Shown: positions 20,180 to 33,200, counted from the first letter of the stretch. The stretch is 64,000 nt of DNA from Lucinisca nassula (GCA_963580285.1 CAUZLF010000196.1:62001-126000), one strand, 5' to 3'. Numbers and translations: made by a program. Notes: generated by a model not told the origin, from the sequence alone.

Positions 20180-22752
20180 GAATCAGAATCAGAATTGTTA
20201 CTGGTAACACGTCAAATGACATTCATACACCAGGACCTGTGATGTGGGAAGTTAGTCCCTAGCTCTAACCAAAGAGGTAAATTTAGCTACACAATCATCA
20301 GCACCTTCAGCTGTCGAAATAATCGAATCGGGAAGGGCATTCCAATCTCTAATGGTTCTGGGGAAGAACGACTCTTTATAAATGTCAGTTCTTGCGCTAA
20401 GGGTCTGAAACGCCAACGAATGGTGATTTCTACAGTGTCTAGCTGGGGGAACAAGGTCATCTGTTGGAATGCTGGCAGCACCCTTTAGACCTTTGTATAA
20501 AAGGATTAGCCTACTGTCTTTTCTCCTTTTCTTGAGAGACTCCCATTTTGATTTTCCAAGTATTCCAGTCATGCTCCCAGTTTCAAAGCAGAAATTGCCT
20601 GTTACAAATCTAGCAGCTCTATTCTGAACTTTCTCAATTTCATCATTAAGGACCACTCCACTGGGGTCCCAGATACAACTACCATATTCCAAGATTGGGC
20701 GAACAAGACCTTTATATGCTGCCTATTTTACATCATGAGGGCATTGATGAAGATTCCGCCTCAGGAAACCAAGCGTTCTATTTGCCTTAGTACACATGTT
20801 GCTAATATGAGTATTCCATCTCAAGTTGTGTGAGATTGTCACTCCAAGGTATTTAATGGAGTCCACATTCTCGAGGACCGTTCCCTCTAAGGTGTAAGAA
20901 GCCTCAACTTTATTAGATCTCTTCCTAGTTATCTGCATAATATTGCATTTAACTGGCTGAAATCTCATGCCCCATTTACGTGCCCAACATCCTAATCTAT
21001 CTATGTCAGCCTGAAGTTTCAATGAGTCATCTGTATCTCTAATTTCCCGGTAACAAACACAGTCATCTGCGAACAGTCTTATTTCTGAGTCAATGTCAGT
21101 GGAAATATCATTGATGTACAGGGAGAACAAAAGAGAACCAAGAACGGTCCCCTGCGGGACTCCAGACAAAACTGGCGCCCATACTGAAGATTCACCATTA
21201 ACAACAACCCGCTGTTTTCTGTAGCAGAGAAAGGAATCTATCCATTTGAGGGTCTTTCCCCCAATTCCATAACCAAATAACTTAGATTTAAGTAGTTCAT
21301 GAGGAGGGGTGTCAAAGGCCTTCTCGAAGTCAAGAATAAATGTGTCCACCTGTCCCCCTTTGTCCAAGATTTTTGCCCAGTCATTAATAACTGTGCTTAG
21401 CTGAGTTTCACAACTGTGCCTTTTCCTAAATGCATGTTGCCTGTCTGACAAAAGTTTATGCTCGTCCAAGTGGGCCATGATGTTTGTGCAGACTATATGT
21501 TCCAGCAATTTACACAGAACACAAGTCAGAGACACAGGGTGATAATTACGGGCAAGAGCCCTATCTCCTTTTTTGAAGAGTGGACAAATGTTTGCTAAGA
21601 GCCATTCTTTGGGGATTTCACCCGTATCAAGAGACTGTTGAAACAAGTGTGCGAAAACTGGACCCAACTCATTTGCTAGTTCCTTCAGGACTCTGGGATG
21701 AAGCTCATCGGGTCCTAAGGCCTTACTGGGGTTTAAGCCTTGAAGTAATTTGATCACTCCTGCAGCTGTCACAACAATATTATCCATGAATGGGGCCGAT
21801 CTTCCAGTCAATGGAACCTCCGTGAACTCAGTTTTATTAAGTGCATCATTGAATTGACCAACTAGTTCCTCTGCCCTTTCAGAGTCTGATTCAGCAACCC
21901 CGTCCCCTCCTCTTTAATAAGGGGCGGGATACCTTGCCTGTCTTTCTTCTGGCTATTAATATATCTGTAGAAGTCTCTGGGATTTGCCTTTACATCACCT
22001 ACCAAGTTATTCACATACAAACCATGCTGATTTTTTTAATATCAGTCTTGATTTCACGTCTCAAGTTTTCAAATTTTGTCCGGAGTTTACCACTTCCCGT
22101 CTTTTTTGCCTTTGCATGAATCTTATTTCTTCTGCGAATTTTCCTTCTTATCTCTGGAGTGATCCAGGGAATAGAAGATACAGCCCTACAAGTTTTTGAG
22201 GGGATATGATTTTCGGCCGAAGTATGAATGAAAGAAGTTATCAAATCAAAATTCTCCTGTATAGACCGAGCATCTGAATGACCATTAAAGTATTTCTCCT
22301 TTGCAAATCTGAGTGCATCCTTCCTCATAGTTTCATAGTCACCTTTCTGATATGAGTACACCTTCCTCCGAGGTTTCTTTATTGGTGGGATGTGAATTTT
22401 TAAATATCCGGAGACAACATCGTGGTCACTTAGTTTATCTGGGGAATGAATGTCTTCGAATTGTCCTGGCAAAGTCGTAAGGATCAGATCCAATGTGTTC
22501 TTATCACGAGTGGGGAAGTTAACAATTTGTTCAAGGCCATGATCGTTCATAATGTCAATCAATATTTGTCCTTCCGACTGACTCAGCATTGTGCCTTGTT
22601 TGCTGAGCCTGTCGGGCCAAGCAATGTCTCTGAAGTTGAGGTCACCTAGAACATGTACAGCCGGGAGTTTTTTACCCTTATGCTGCTTATTTAATGCAAT
22701 CCAGTTGGTCTTTAAACAACTGGAAGTTTTCGATTGTACCATTTGGTGGTCT
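20180..22752 (-). mobile_element. CR1-like non-LTR retrotransposon, copy 3 (5'-truncated)
   Basis: Very close to copy 1. It is inserted in a + strand LINE whose reading frame resumes on the other side. ATTCA borders both ends (20175-20179 and 22753-22757), a 5-bp target duplication. The 3' tail is AATCAG repeats on the + strand. The 5' end lies inside the endonuclease domain. Confidence 0.88.
20252..22748 (-). pseudogene. endonuclease-RT ORF of copy 3, one stop and two frameshifts
   Basis: The endonuclease part is readable from about 22748 (VHVLGDLNFRD, LDLILTT, SDHD); the PHD finger is lost by truncation. Frame changes occur near 22030 (extra base in a T/A-rich run) and near 21913 (one base lost in the Thr/Lys linker). 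Codon GAG of the DVKEAAY block is TAG at about 20720-20722. RT core motifs are intact between these breaks: ILDFEKAFD, GVPQGTVLG, FADDCV. The ORF ends at the family stop 20252-20254 after VRARD. Confidence 0.85.
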
Positions 22753-23625
22753 ATTCAATCACTATCAACTAGAACCTCAAACGCTGCTATATATCTACTC
22801 TTAGGAGCTCTACCATTAGAGGCTGAAATTGAAAAGCGACAGCTGGGTCTATTCTACGCTGTGATTACAAGTACAAATTTAACTATGCAGAATTTGTGGA
22901 ATAGGCAGTATTCACTTCAACATGAGGGAAGTTTCTTCAAGCGCATTGCTTAGGTTTTGATTAAGTACAATTTACCCTCTGTATCTGAAATATTAAATTT
23001 TAGTAAAGAAACATGGAAATTGTCAGTTAAAAAGTCAGTCAGGGTATACTGGACAGAACAGCTTCGCAAGGAGGCAGGGGAGCGGTCGACGTTGGAACGC
23101 TGTAACGTGGATGGTCTTCAAATCGGGAGTACCCATGCTGTGTGGGATACTGTGAACTCCAATAGAATGGATGTTATGAGGGCTATCGTAAAAGTCCGCA
23201 TCCTGACGGGGACCTATCTTCTGCAAGTTCAAAAGTTCGGGCTGGACGGAGTAGTCGATGCCAGTTGTCCATTGTGCCTTATTGAGGATGAAGATCTTGT
23301 GCATATGTTGGTACGCTGTCCTGCCCTGAGTGAAACAAGAAATAGTTATCTAAAAGACATTAAACAGTGTGTCCAAGACTGTCTGGGTCAACACGCCTGG
23401 CGAGATCGCATCCAAGACGCTAATACTTTGGTACAACTGATCGTCGACTGTCAGAAATTGGTTCCTGACATTATACCGGACAATACTGATTTGTTGAAAA
23501 CCATTGAAGTCAAATCAAGACTCTTATGCTATAAACTTCACATGAAGAGACTGTATTTGTGCAATATTAACAAGGAGGTTCCCGGTGTTGGTATGGCTGC
23601 TGACCAGCATCTAATTCCAAACTAA
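22753..23625 (+). pseudogene. LINE reverse transcriptase C-terminal region, right part
   Basis: Continues the protein interrupted at 20179: the sense of LKNIQ|SLSTRTSN...LLLGALPLEAEIEK is kept across the insert and matches IQSLPDKTQSS...LLGILPIEA of the LINE ending at 16931. A TAG at about 22952-22954 follows FFKRIA. The frame then runs to 23625 with GSTHAVWDTV, VRILTGTYLLQV and the zinc-binding CPLC-x8-H-x4-C motif. 3' UTR follows to about 23700. This is the tail of a PHD-LINE relative, clearly dead. Confidence 0.82.
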
Positions 23626-23763
23626 GACATTTAGACAACAGAGACGATAGTGACAGTGTCACGTGCGCCTTTACACAGGCGGAAAATACGGAGAAAAGAA
23701 GAAGAAAGAAGGTACACAGACCCTTTATTTCTTGAATAGAAGCAGTCTTCACAACCATTGGGT

Positions 23764-24170
23764 GTACACTAATGTCCGGAAATTGTCCGGGAAATGGGGG
23801 TTTGTGGTGCGTTATCCCTAATTTGTCCACTTCGGGTGGTCAAAAATTAATAAGATTAGTATCAAATAAAATTTTCAGCTCCATTCTAAAAGATTAAAAA
23901 ACTTTTTTTTAACAATTTAGGAGTCAATTTTTTAAGTTAATTTTTCCGGGAACTTTTCGGACAAATCAACTTCAGAAATGGAGCCTTAATCTGTTAAAAC
24001 TTAAAAATGAAAAAAATTGTTTAATAATATTTTAGAATGCAGCTTAAAATTTGATTGGATACTAATTTTATTTATTTCTGACCACCCGAAGTGGAGATAT
24101 TAGGGATAATGCACCGCTACCCCCCCCCCCCCCCCCCATATAATTTTCCGGACAATTCCCGCTTTAGTCT
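23764..24170. mobile_element. short fold-back relative of the DNA element at 38410-40240
   Basis: Two inverted arms carry ACTAATGTCCGGAAATTGTC, CTTCGGGTGGTCA and ATTAGTATCAAATAAAATTT (right arm inverted). A C-run sits at 24120-24137. The right terminus lacks the last ~20 bp present in the longer copy, so no target duplication can be read. Confidence 0.75.
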
Positions 24171-24640
24171 GGTTCGACCAGAGTGACGTCACACTTTCCC
24201 GCCATGCTTCCAGACCGCTACCAGACTGAGTTCGATCACACTTTGGTTAACCACTGGTTAACCACGGTACCTGATCGAACTACTTAATTGAAAACCTATC
24301 GATACATATGCCGTGCAATGCCGTGCACGTTGGTTCCCATAAATAGCGAAAAGAACGGGTCACCGGGAAGACCGAAATCACCGAAATCCATCGAAATCAC
24401 CAAAATCATCACATAATTCACCGAATTTACCACATAAATCACCCTGGGAACACCAGAAACCACCATTTTATGACTGGATAGGGTTGGGAAAGACATGGTC
24501 GGGTAGGGTTTGTTGCATTTGGTCATGGGGGGTTTGGTTGGGACGGGTTTGGGCGGGGAATTGACATAGAAATCACCGAAATCACCAAAGTTGGGTAGAA
24601 TACGATACAGAAATTATAATTGTAATTAATTAATGGTCCA
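24171..24640. other. simple-sequence-like stretch rich in ATCACCGAA
   Basis: Between 24370 and 24590 the phrase (GAA)ATCACC(GA/AA) recurs about nine times irregularly. No coding frame. Confidence 0.5.
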
Positions 24641-25495
24641 TCAAATATTAACAGGGTTATGCCCCTTTGATTTTTTTTAAACTTTTCGTTTCCGGATAAC
24701 TCCTCCTACAGTTTATATCCGATCAAGCTGAAACTTCATACATAGACCATGATGTGGGGCAGAGCATAGTTTTCTGGGGTTATGGTCCACCAAATAATAA
24801 TAGAGATATGCCCCTTTGAAATTTTTTGTATACTTTTCGTTTCCGGATAACTCCTCCAACAGTTTACATCCGATGAAGCTGAAACTTCATACATAGATAG
24901 ACCATGATGTAGGGGAGCTCATATTGCTTCGAGGTTACGGTCCACCAAATAGTAATAGAGTTATTCCCCTTTGATTTTTTGGTTTACTTTTCGCTTCCGG
25001 ATGACTCCTTTAACATTTTACATCAGAAGAAGCTGAAACTTCATATATAGTTAGACCATGATGTGGGGCTGCGCATATTCTTTCGAGGTTACCATCCACC
25101 AAATAATAATAGAGGTATGCCTCTTTGAAAAATTATGTAAACATTTTGTTTCCGGATAACTCCTCCTACATTTTACATCCGATGATGCTGAAACTTTACA
25201 TACAGTAAGATCATGCTATGGAACAGTGCATATTATTTTGAGGTTATGGTGCGCAAAATATTACCAGAGTTATACCTCTTTCGCGGATTTTTCTTAACAT
25301 CCCATTTGCGGATAACTCCTCCTACATTTTACATCTGATGAAGCTGAAAGTTTACATATAAGTAATAATGTGGAACAGCACATATTATTTTGAGGTCACC
25401 GTTCGCCAATATTACCAGAGTTATTCCCCTTTCACAGATTTTTCTAAATATATTCCGGATAACGCCTCCTACATTTTACATCTGATGAAGCATAT
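24633..25495. repeat. tandem array of ~155-bp units
   Basis: About five imperfect units, each with GG(T/C)CCACCAAAT, (G/T)TATGCCCCTTTGA, TTCGTTTCCGGATAACTCCT, TTTACATCCGATGAAGCTGA and AACTTCATACATAG. Units become more divergent to the right. Non-coding. Confidence 0.8.
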
Positions 25496-25667
25496 TATTA
25501 ATCCAAACATGTACAACAGTCAGTATATATATGCTCCATCTTACTTATTGCCACGGGCGTATAATGCCCCGCTTGCGGAGCTCTTGTTACAATTTAATTT
25601 TTTGTCATGCAATGATTTTTTATTATTTTATTACCGGTTAAATAAACTTCCTTTTGTAGAAAAACTT

Positions 25668-25785
25668 CCTTTCGCGAAAGGAACCGAAAATCGCGGGACG
25701 TTTCGATCCTGAGTCGTTTCGGCCCAATTTTGGGGGATGGTCGTTTCGGCCAAATTAGCGGGTCGTTTCGCCCGATTTTTTTCTC
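25668..25785. repeat. GTCGTTTCGGCC subrepeat block, possible TIR
   Basis: Three spaced copies of G(G/A)(T/A)CGTTTCGGCC behind CGAAAGGAACC. An inverted counterpart (GGCCGAAACGACCC, then GGTTCCTTTCG) is at 38313-38377. They may be the two ends of one old element spanning 25668-38377, but no target duplication was found. Confidence 0.45.
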
Positions 25786-26375
25786 ACCATTTCAAAGCAT
25801 TGCATTGTAATATTGCGGCATATCAGAAATCAGCCTATGCTTTTGCTATTGCTATATTCGCTCATTCCGTTAAAAATGGCACAAAAGCCACAGTGTGCTC
25901 CTTTGAACGGTGGAGACTGATCAAAACGACAGGTGCAGGTTGATCATATGAAGTTGTCGGATTCGTAAATTACAAAAACTTATCAGTCAGCACATAGTCA
26001 ACACATTGCACGCGGCATCGTTTGAAAAGCAAACAGATGCTGTGAATCGATAACAGTTGATTGCAGTCACGGGGCTACCCAGAGAATGTTTCTCATGCTG
26101 TTCTGGAACTCTGCATGCCATTGTGGTACTAGCGAATACTAATTAGCTTGCAGATCAGTGCAGTATGATCAGAATTTGCAGATCGCATCCGCATGGCTGT
26201 CAAGAAAAATCTTATAGAATGGATGCGCATCATGATCTTAAATTGTGCATGTCTGTATGTGGCACGTGAAAAAGAAGGCCACCGTGCGCTTGCATGCAGT
26301 CTGAGCATAATCTTTGAGGATTGCACGATCCTTCAAAACATTTGAGACTTTCTACAGCCACAGCGACATCAGAAC
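25786..26375. other. no supported feature
   Basis: No long frame or repeat recognised. Confidence 0.35.
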
Positions 26376-26421
26376 AGAATTGTTACTGGTGACACGTCAA
26401 ATGACATTCATACACCAGGAG
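26376..26421 (-). mobile_element. isolated 3' end of the CR1-like LINE
   Basis: Carries CAGAATTGTTACTGGTGACA and the rest of the 3' stem-loop block to CACCAGGAG, then stops matching: a copy of only about 45 bp. Confidence 0.7.
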
Positions 26422-26742
26422 AAGAGATAAAAGCGATAATTTTGCCATAATGATTAGATGCGTATGTTGATCCAAGTTTGCATGCCGTTTTTCGATCAGA
26501 AAAGACTCAGATCATCCTGCGCAGGCGTGTACTCTAATCATATTCGTCATAGATATGAACTTTCTGCAGTCACAATGCCATCCTAAGTGTTATTTGTTTA
26601 TTTATTTCACACTATAAGTTGTTGGCTGTTTTAGTGGTAAAATAAATCATCACACGTTAATGATCCGAAAATCAACCGCCTGCTAATCAATCATCACGAA
26701 AACACGCCTACATAATTTTGAGCCCCTGAACCCCCTCATTTT
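26422..26742. other. no supported feature
   Basis: Nothing recognised until the left end of element B. Confidence 0.35.
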
Positions 26743-26760
26743 GGTCCCTGGACAATTCGG

Positions 26761-26994
26761 CCATAAGGACAGTTACTTTCCCACAAAATGGCTATATGGC
26801 CATCCAAAATTAAAAGACACAAGTGATACACACAGTAAGTAACAAACAACAACATAAATAAATCGCCACAGAAGAGCCGCCTTGGAACGGTCAGTGGAAG
26901 ATTTCCACTGGGGGGCTTAAATCGATTTTACGTGGCCACAATTCTCGCTCTTACTTCCGTCGCGATTTAGATAAATAATTTGTTCAGTCCGCAT
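26761..26994 (-). mobile_element. retroposon 'X' fragment without its 3' block
   Basis: Matches 59865-60097, including AAATGGC(T/C)ATATGGCCATCC and TGGAA(G/A)ATTTCCACTGG. The common 3' block found in the other copies is missing, so this piece probably arose by deletion or recombination. Confidence 0.65.
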
Positions 26995-27544
26995 ATCAGT
27001 AGCATGTAAGTCAAACAATGGGATAAAGTGAAAAATATGTTCAGTTTGAGATATTAATTTTATTTCCTCAAATGATAAAAAAAATAACATGTTAACAAGT
27101 CGGAGAAAATAATACTGCTCTAACCCCAACTTAAACATAGGGAAATTTGGAGCATAAAGGACATTCTTATATGTTCTTATGCTTATTTCTGATCCAAGAC
27201 ATAGGCTGTGGGTACACATTAGAACCGCTCGGAGTTTACATGAGACAAATGTCACATTTTTGTCGGAAATGTAGTCATTTTGGAGAAAATGAAAGAATGC
27301 ACTATGTCACGGGTGTGGTATCATAATGGTTATATAAGAAAGACAATGCATTCCTAAGAATTTTGAAAATGCTTAAGGGTTTATGATATTTGATTGTTTT
27401 CACTGCAGGCATTGCCATGCAATGGTTAGAAAACTGACATCAAGCGCTATTCACATTCACATCAGGCTCATAGTGTAGATTATATTTTCTTGTCCTTTGG
27501 GATCATTGATTCCATCGTGGAATTTAGAAAATATCTGAGGCTCA

Positions 27545-27578
27545 CTGATGAGGCCTAATTGGCCGAAACTAGCTAGTC
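27545..27578 (+). ncRNA. hammerhead-ribozyme-like core
   Basis: In order: CTGATGA (27545-27551), perfect stem II GGCC-TAATT-GGCC, GAAA (27565-27568), a minimal palindromic stem III CTAGCTAG, then TC (27577-27578), giving the GUC cleavage triplet. This fits a type I hammerhead with very short stem III, as known in retrozymes and Penelope-like elements. Stem I is weak: bases next to the core do not pair, and only a short GGC/GCC pairing is seen. It may be decayed or inactive. It lies in a ~215-bp segment present in element B but absent from A. Confidence 0.5.
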
Positions 27579-28536
27579 ATGCCCAGAAAACATGTACGCT
27601 CCCATATTTTTCACTTCTGTGGTGTATTCCTTGCTTCCAAAGGATAACCCTTTTATAGAACATATTATACAATTGTTAAGGGTCTCGTAGTGTACACTGC
27701 TTTTCTTATTTACATTTAAGAAATGGAATGCGAGCTTGCTCAGCCACACAGTATGGTCATGTAGGTTGGAGGCTTGAGGAAGCTTTTGCTACTTTACGAT
27801 TCATAGTTACATACAAATCAGACTGCGCGGATGCACAGTCTGATGTGAGTCTTTGTTAATTGGGCCCCGGTGCCAAGCCCACATAAAGCTATCGATGCGC
27901 CCCTGCCCAATAATAACATTCATAAAACGAACCCGAAAGCAAGAAACAAAGAAAGAATTAAAGACACGCATTAGAGACATAAGCTAATGAATGATTGGGG
28001 TTTGAGTAATATGATAATCGTTCTGTTTGTCACTTTAAGGCGCGTGGCGATAAAGGTAGCAACGTAAAGTGATTATTGATCATTTTGCATACCGACATGT
28101 GCCCACAATATCAACAAATAAACAAATGACCCCTAGAACTACAATTTCCAAGTTCATAAATACACTTTTTTCTAAATAAACATTATTTTTATTTAATATC
28201 TGTTCAATTACAAAGTTTGCATTGCAAGAAGATTCACATCTGAGGGAGGTAATTATTGAAAATAATGATACAAATGCCGAGCGGGGAAAAGGGGTAAAAA
28301 TAAAATGAATAGAATATTATTTACAAACTTCCAGAAGGCTGTAAAGCCCATGAGGATATTATACAAACATACATGATGGCATGCGACAGTGTTGCATAAT
28401 AAATATATCTTATACATGGTTATACCAACAGGTACACATACAAACGACAATTTTAATCTTTTTGGACTAAAACCAAAAAATTACCCATGGAGAAAGTGTA
28501 TACAAAAGATACACGACACATTACATAGCACAGACA

Positions 28537-28565
28537 TAATAATAATAATAATAATAATAATACAT

Positions 28566-28600
<35 letters not shown>
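28537..28600. repeat. (TAA)n microsatellite
   Basis: Two runs of AAT/TAA triplets broken by TACATGT. Confidence 0.9.
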
Positions 28601-28602
28601 TA

Positions 28603-29280
28603 GAATACTGTCGATGGCGCGCCATCGCAAATCCCCACGTTTTCTACAGAGGGGCCAAGTACCGAAAACCCCTCACCCTGGGCCCTAATTTGACTCCATG
28701 GTCAAAATATTACCTGTATTATATTCTACTATTTCATATGCCACATGACTATGTTCCAAAAAACTTAAATTTTGACCCTTTGACCCCTCTCCCAGGGCCC
28801 CAATCTGACCCCAGGGTCAAAATTTTACTTGTAGTTTATTCTACCCATTATCCCCTTCGCATAGATATGCACCATGACTATGTTCTGAAAAACTTTAATT
28901 TTGACCCCCGACCCCCCCCAAAGTCCGACCCCAAGGGCGTGACCTAGGGGTCACAGCCAAAATCCCGTTCAATATGTTTTACTTTTTTCATAACTAAGTA
29001 CATGTGCAAAGTTTGACATCAAAATCTTCAAAATTGACTTTGTAATTGAATTTTATTGATATTTGACCTTTTGACCCCTCCCCAGGGCCCCTGGGGGCGG
29101 GGACAAAATAAATGTGCTCTTGCGCAAGCCATTCATGTAAGCAACTCGCATACCAAATTTGGTTGAATTCCGGCTAACAGTTTAGGAGGAGATAGCCGGA
29201 CAGACAGACGGACAGACGGACGGAGGCGATAACTATATCCCCACTTTTTTTCAAAAACGTGGGGATAATAACAAGTGTTA
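28603..29280. repeat. repeat with ATCCCCACGTTTT inverted ends
   Basis: Begins with a TCGATGGCGCGCCATCG palindrome and CAAATCCCCACGTTTT and ends in AAAACGTGGGGATAAT. The interior has ~130-bp imperfect units around TTTGACCCC...CAGGGCCC and a CAGACGGACGGA run near the right end. A shorter relative is at 42655-42905. Confidence 0.75.
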
Positions 29281-29670
29281 CCATTATCACCATTTCCATC
29301 TTCATCATTTCCAGAATTATAACGGACTACCCATTAGCCCGTTATATGGACGCGTAATAATTGTTGCCAGGATTATAACGGACTGCTAAATGTCCTTTAT
29401 ATGGACACCATGGATCAAGATGAAACCAGATTTGGTCAGTCCCTACCTAAGAAGCAGCCAGCTACATAATGTTTTATGTAAGTAAGTATGTATATACATG
29501 TATTTTATCATAAATTAACTATATATGTAATTGTTTCATATTTTGACTGGTAATTGGCCCACCTAACGGCATTGAAGTCATTTATGGGCCGAAATTGCTA
29601 TGGGCCGATTTTGTCATGGGCCGATTTTGACATGGGCCGATTTTGTTATGGGCCGAAATGACCCGGAACC

Positions 29671-30130
29671 CTAATTTTGAGTACCCACAATCTATATTTT
29701 GAGCAGAAATAAGAAACATATCACAATTTTTCATCTTAAAATTTTCTTTTTTTTCGGCGGTAAAGTTAACAATGTATTTGTATAGGCGTGTTTTCGTAAT
29801 GTTTGCTGGAGTTATCTAATCCCCTTCTTGTTGTCTGAGTGCCGGTGCATGACCTTAATTAGGTGTGAAAACACGTGTTAAATGCGAGCGTCTTTAATTA
29901 TGGAACTGAGATCGTTTTTAAGCCCCTCTGACTTCGTCGGCTTATTTTGTTAACGTAAAAATATCAAAATATGTTATAAGTGATATGCTTTTATTTCTAG
30001 GAAGTCTTTTAAATGTCAGCAATCAATGTATATCAGGTGCTCAGAGACACCATCCAATCACTTATATCTTTGTAATCGCTCATAACGATTGTCAAAGGAT
30101 TAATTTTTTTTTTATTGTACATTGCATGTG
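29671..30130. other. no gene; fragment of the GTGGGTACTC hairpin repeat
   Basis: 29680-29730 holds GAGTACCCACAAT and AGCAGAAATAAGAAA, one half of a repeat seen downstream of KRIT1. The rest is unremarkable. Confidence 0.45.
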
Positions 30131-30262
30131 ACAAAGAAGTCACATTAACGTCGGTGCAATTCCATGACGTTTATGCAACGCCACATCTACGTCGATGCAA
30201 CGTCATGACCTTGTATCGATGTTAATTTGACGTTGCCCAACGCCATGTGCCTGCTGTGTGAT
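30131..30262. repeat. CGTCGGTGCAACGTCATGACG-type repeat, copy 1
   Basis: Shares TCACAT..ACG(T/C)CGGTGCAA, CATGACGTTTATGCAACG, TTGACGTT and GCCTGCTGTG with 54070-54200 just after the KRIT1 stop. Tandem ~35-bp imperfect units; non-coding. Confidence 0.65.
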
Positions 30263-33200
30263 TGTTATCCGATATACAATTTTATATATAATTGTAGTAA
30301 AGTTGTTTTTAGACAATTGTCAAATCTTAGTCACACCACCTCGTTGGTGCTAACTGGAAACATAGCTATGAAAAACTTACGGGTAACTTACGGGTACCAG
30401 GCCGTCGTCTAAGCATAGACTGCTTGTCAAGGCCGATCTCAGCATCTGATCAAAATCTTCATAGAATCACTTTTAAAACTTTAAAACTGCGGGAGTGCGC
30501 TAAAAGTCTTGTAAAATTATATACAGGAAAACTTAAGCGGATGATCCTTCCAGGCAACATTTAACGCTGACTTGAAACTGTTGATAGATGTACTTTCCAC
30601 ACACGAAGAAGGAAGGCTGTTCCATGGATTAACCACACGTTGAGAAAATGTACATGCTCTATGTCTGGTTCTATTATGTCCTTTCTTGAGTTTAAATCTA
30701 TGGCCACGTGTTCTTGAATCCAATGACATGGTAAAGAACTTTTCAACTGGGATGTTATCTATTTGGTTCAAAAATTTAAAAACCTGTATCATGTCACTTC
30801 TGCATCTTCTATAATTCAGTGTTGGAAGACCTAATTTTCTTAATCTTTCTTCATATGACAAGTGCCTTAGTCCAGGAACTAGCTTAGTCCCTCGACGCTG
30901 AACATTTTCAATTAAAAATATGTCCTTTTTTAAGTACGGATTCCAAACCACTGTCGAGTATTCTAAGTGGGGCCTAATCAATGATTTATACAGTTGTAAA
31001 AACATCTCAGAATCCAAATATGAGAATGACCTTTTGATGATACCCAAAGTTCTATTGGCTTTGTTAACACAGTTCAGTATATGTTTGTCAAACTTCAGAG
31101 TGTCACAAAAAGTCACACCCAAATCTTTCTCTTCTTCCACTTGTTGTATAGGTAGTTTTTTATCTCCTTCTTTCATATAGTATACAGTTTTAGGGTTAGA
31201 ATTTCCCATATGCATTGATTTACATTTCTTTGCATTAAAACCAAGTACCCATTCCTCCGACCATTCTGACATCCTATACAGATCTTCTTGGACTTCGATC
31301 GTGTCTTGAACTGAACGAATGACTGCATGTTCCTTCGTGTCGTCAGCAAAAATTGCAACAAATTTTTTTACGGTGTCTGGCAAATCATTTATATAAATCA
31401 AGAATAGGACTGGGCCAAGAACTGACCCTTGAGGTATTCCACTAGCTACATCTGCCCACTGGGACTCCTCGCCCTGGATGACGACTTTTTGTTTCCTGTC
31501 TGTAAGAAAATTTTATATCCACTTCAGCAAATGTCCTCTTATTCCATATGCATACAGTTTATTAATTAATCTCGCATGAGGAACAGTGTCGAAAGCTTTC
31601 CTGAAATCTAGGTACACCACATCTACGTTATCATTATTGTCCAATGCTTTAGACCAATCCTCAAGGACGCAGAGAAGTTGAGTAGTACATGATCTTCCAC
31701 TTCTAAACCCGTATTGATGCTCGGAAAAGAGATTGTTTTCATCCATGTGTGACATTAATCTATCTCTGACCAATGACTCCAGAATTTTACAAACCACGCA
31801 AGTCAAGCTGACTGGACGATAATTTTCTGGCTGTTTCTTGTCGCCTTTCTTAAAAATAGGGGATACATGCGCTCTCCGCCACTGGACTGGTACCTCTCCT
31901 GATTCGAGTGATTTGTTAAAAATATGAGTTAATGGTTCGCATAGATTATCCTTTAGCTCAAGTAGAAGCTTACAGTGAAGGCCATCAGGACCAACTGATT
32001 TTGAAGCTTTTAAGACTTTCAACTTTTTTAACACATCCTCAGTGTTAATACTAAACAGGGAAAGTTCTGTACTAAAGTTCCGATCAGGTAAGACAGGTAT
32101 ATATGATAAATTTTCTCTTGTGAAAACACTTACAAAAAAGTCATTCAGGACTTCAGCTTTTTCCTTTGCTGAACTGGTTAAGGAGCCATTATCCTTAATT
32201 AAATCACATACTCTGTCCCTTGTTTTACATTTAGATTTCACGTAACTCCAAAACAGTTTTGGTTCATCCTTCACCTTTGAGCATACATTCTTTTCGTAAT
32301 TATGTTTTGTTGACCTTATTGTACTTGCAGCTGTGTTACGAGATCTCTTATATGAGGTAATATTCGATTCACTAGGACAGTTTTTCAGTTTAATCCACGC
32401 CCTCCTTTTCTTGTCAATAACTTCAGCAGTTTCTCTGGTCATCCACGGTTGCTTATATGAATAAGTGTGCGTGCATACCGGCACATACTCTTCCACATCT
32501 CATCTTCAATACTTTGTAACATGAATTTTAAGCTTCATGAGAAGTACAAAGAACAAAATATAATGCATAAAGAATGCATGATGAAATTAATTGGTGACTC
32601 TAACATAACAAATAACATATCATATATATGTTAATTTTAAATTAAGTAATGATTAATGAATTATTCATTAATATTCACCAAACCGCTAAGTATTTAACTC
32701 AACGTAAAACAAATAATCCTTGCATGTCAAAGGACATGCAAATACATGTATACATTTACATCAGGAACATGACAAAATAAATAAATTGGGTTGGGTGGGC
32801 GGGAAACAACAAAATCTTCTTCGAGTCACCAAACAACAACGATGAGATTCAAACTGTGAAAATAAACCGCCTTCAAATCGCTTTTATACTGAGTACATGA
32901 TTATCAACCAATCAGAGTTAAGGAAGATCTTACCTGCGAGACGGTCACATACAAAATAATAACACGAACTACAATTTTGCAAATGCAATGCCGGTTCATA
33001 ATTAAACATTTTAAATGATCATTAAAATTTGTCAATTATTATTCCTATATTTCATTTAGTCGATGTTTCAGAAAGGTTCAGAAAAATAATAAAGAATTTT
33101 CCTAATAAATATTTAATTTGATCTTATCTCATCTTCAATACTTTGTAACATGAATTTTAAGCTTCATGAGAAGTACAAAGAACAAAATATAATGCATAAA

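Larger units (their letters stand above)
26743..29670. mobile_element. DNA element B, second copy of the CGGCCCAT-TIR element
   Basis: Same ends as element A. The outer flanks CTCATTTT (26735-26742) and CTAATTTT (29671-29678) match at 7 of 8 bases, a decayed target duplication. The left TIR is cut after CAATTCGG by a piece of 'X' (26761-26994). Compared with A it gained a ~215-bp segment with a hammerhead-like core (27468-27682) and ~1.2 kb (28300-29486) containing a TAA microsatellite and an ATCCCCACGTTTT repeat. It lacks the 'X' insert A has at 18260. Confidence 0.82.
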
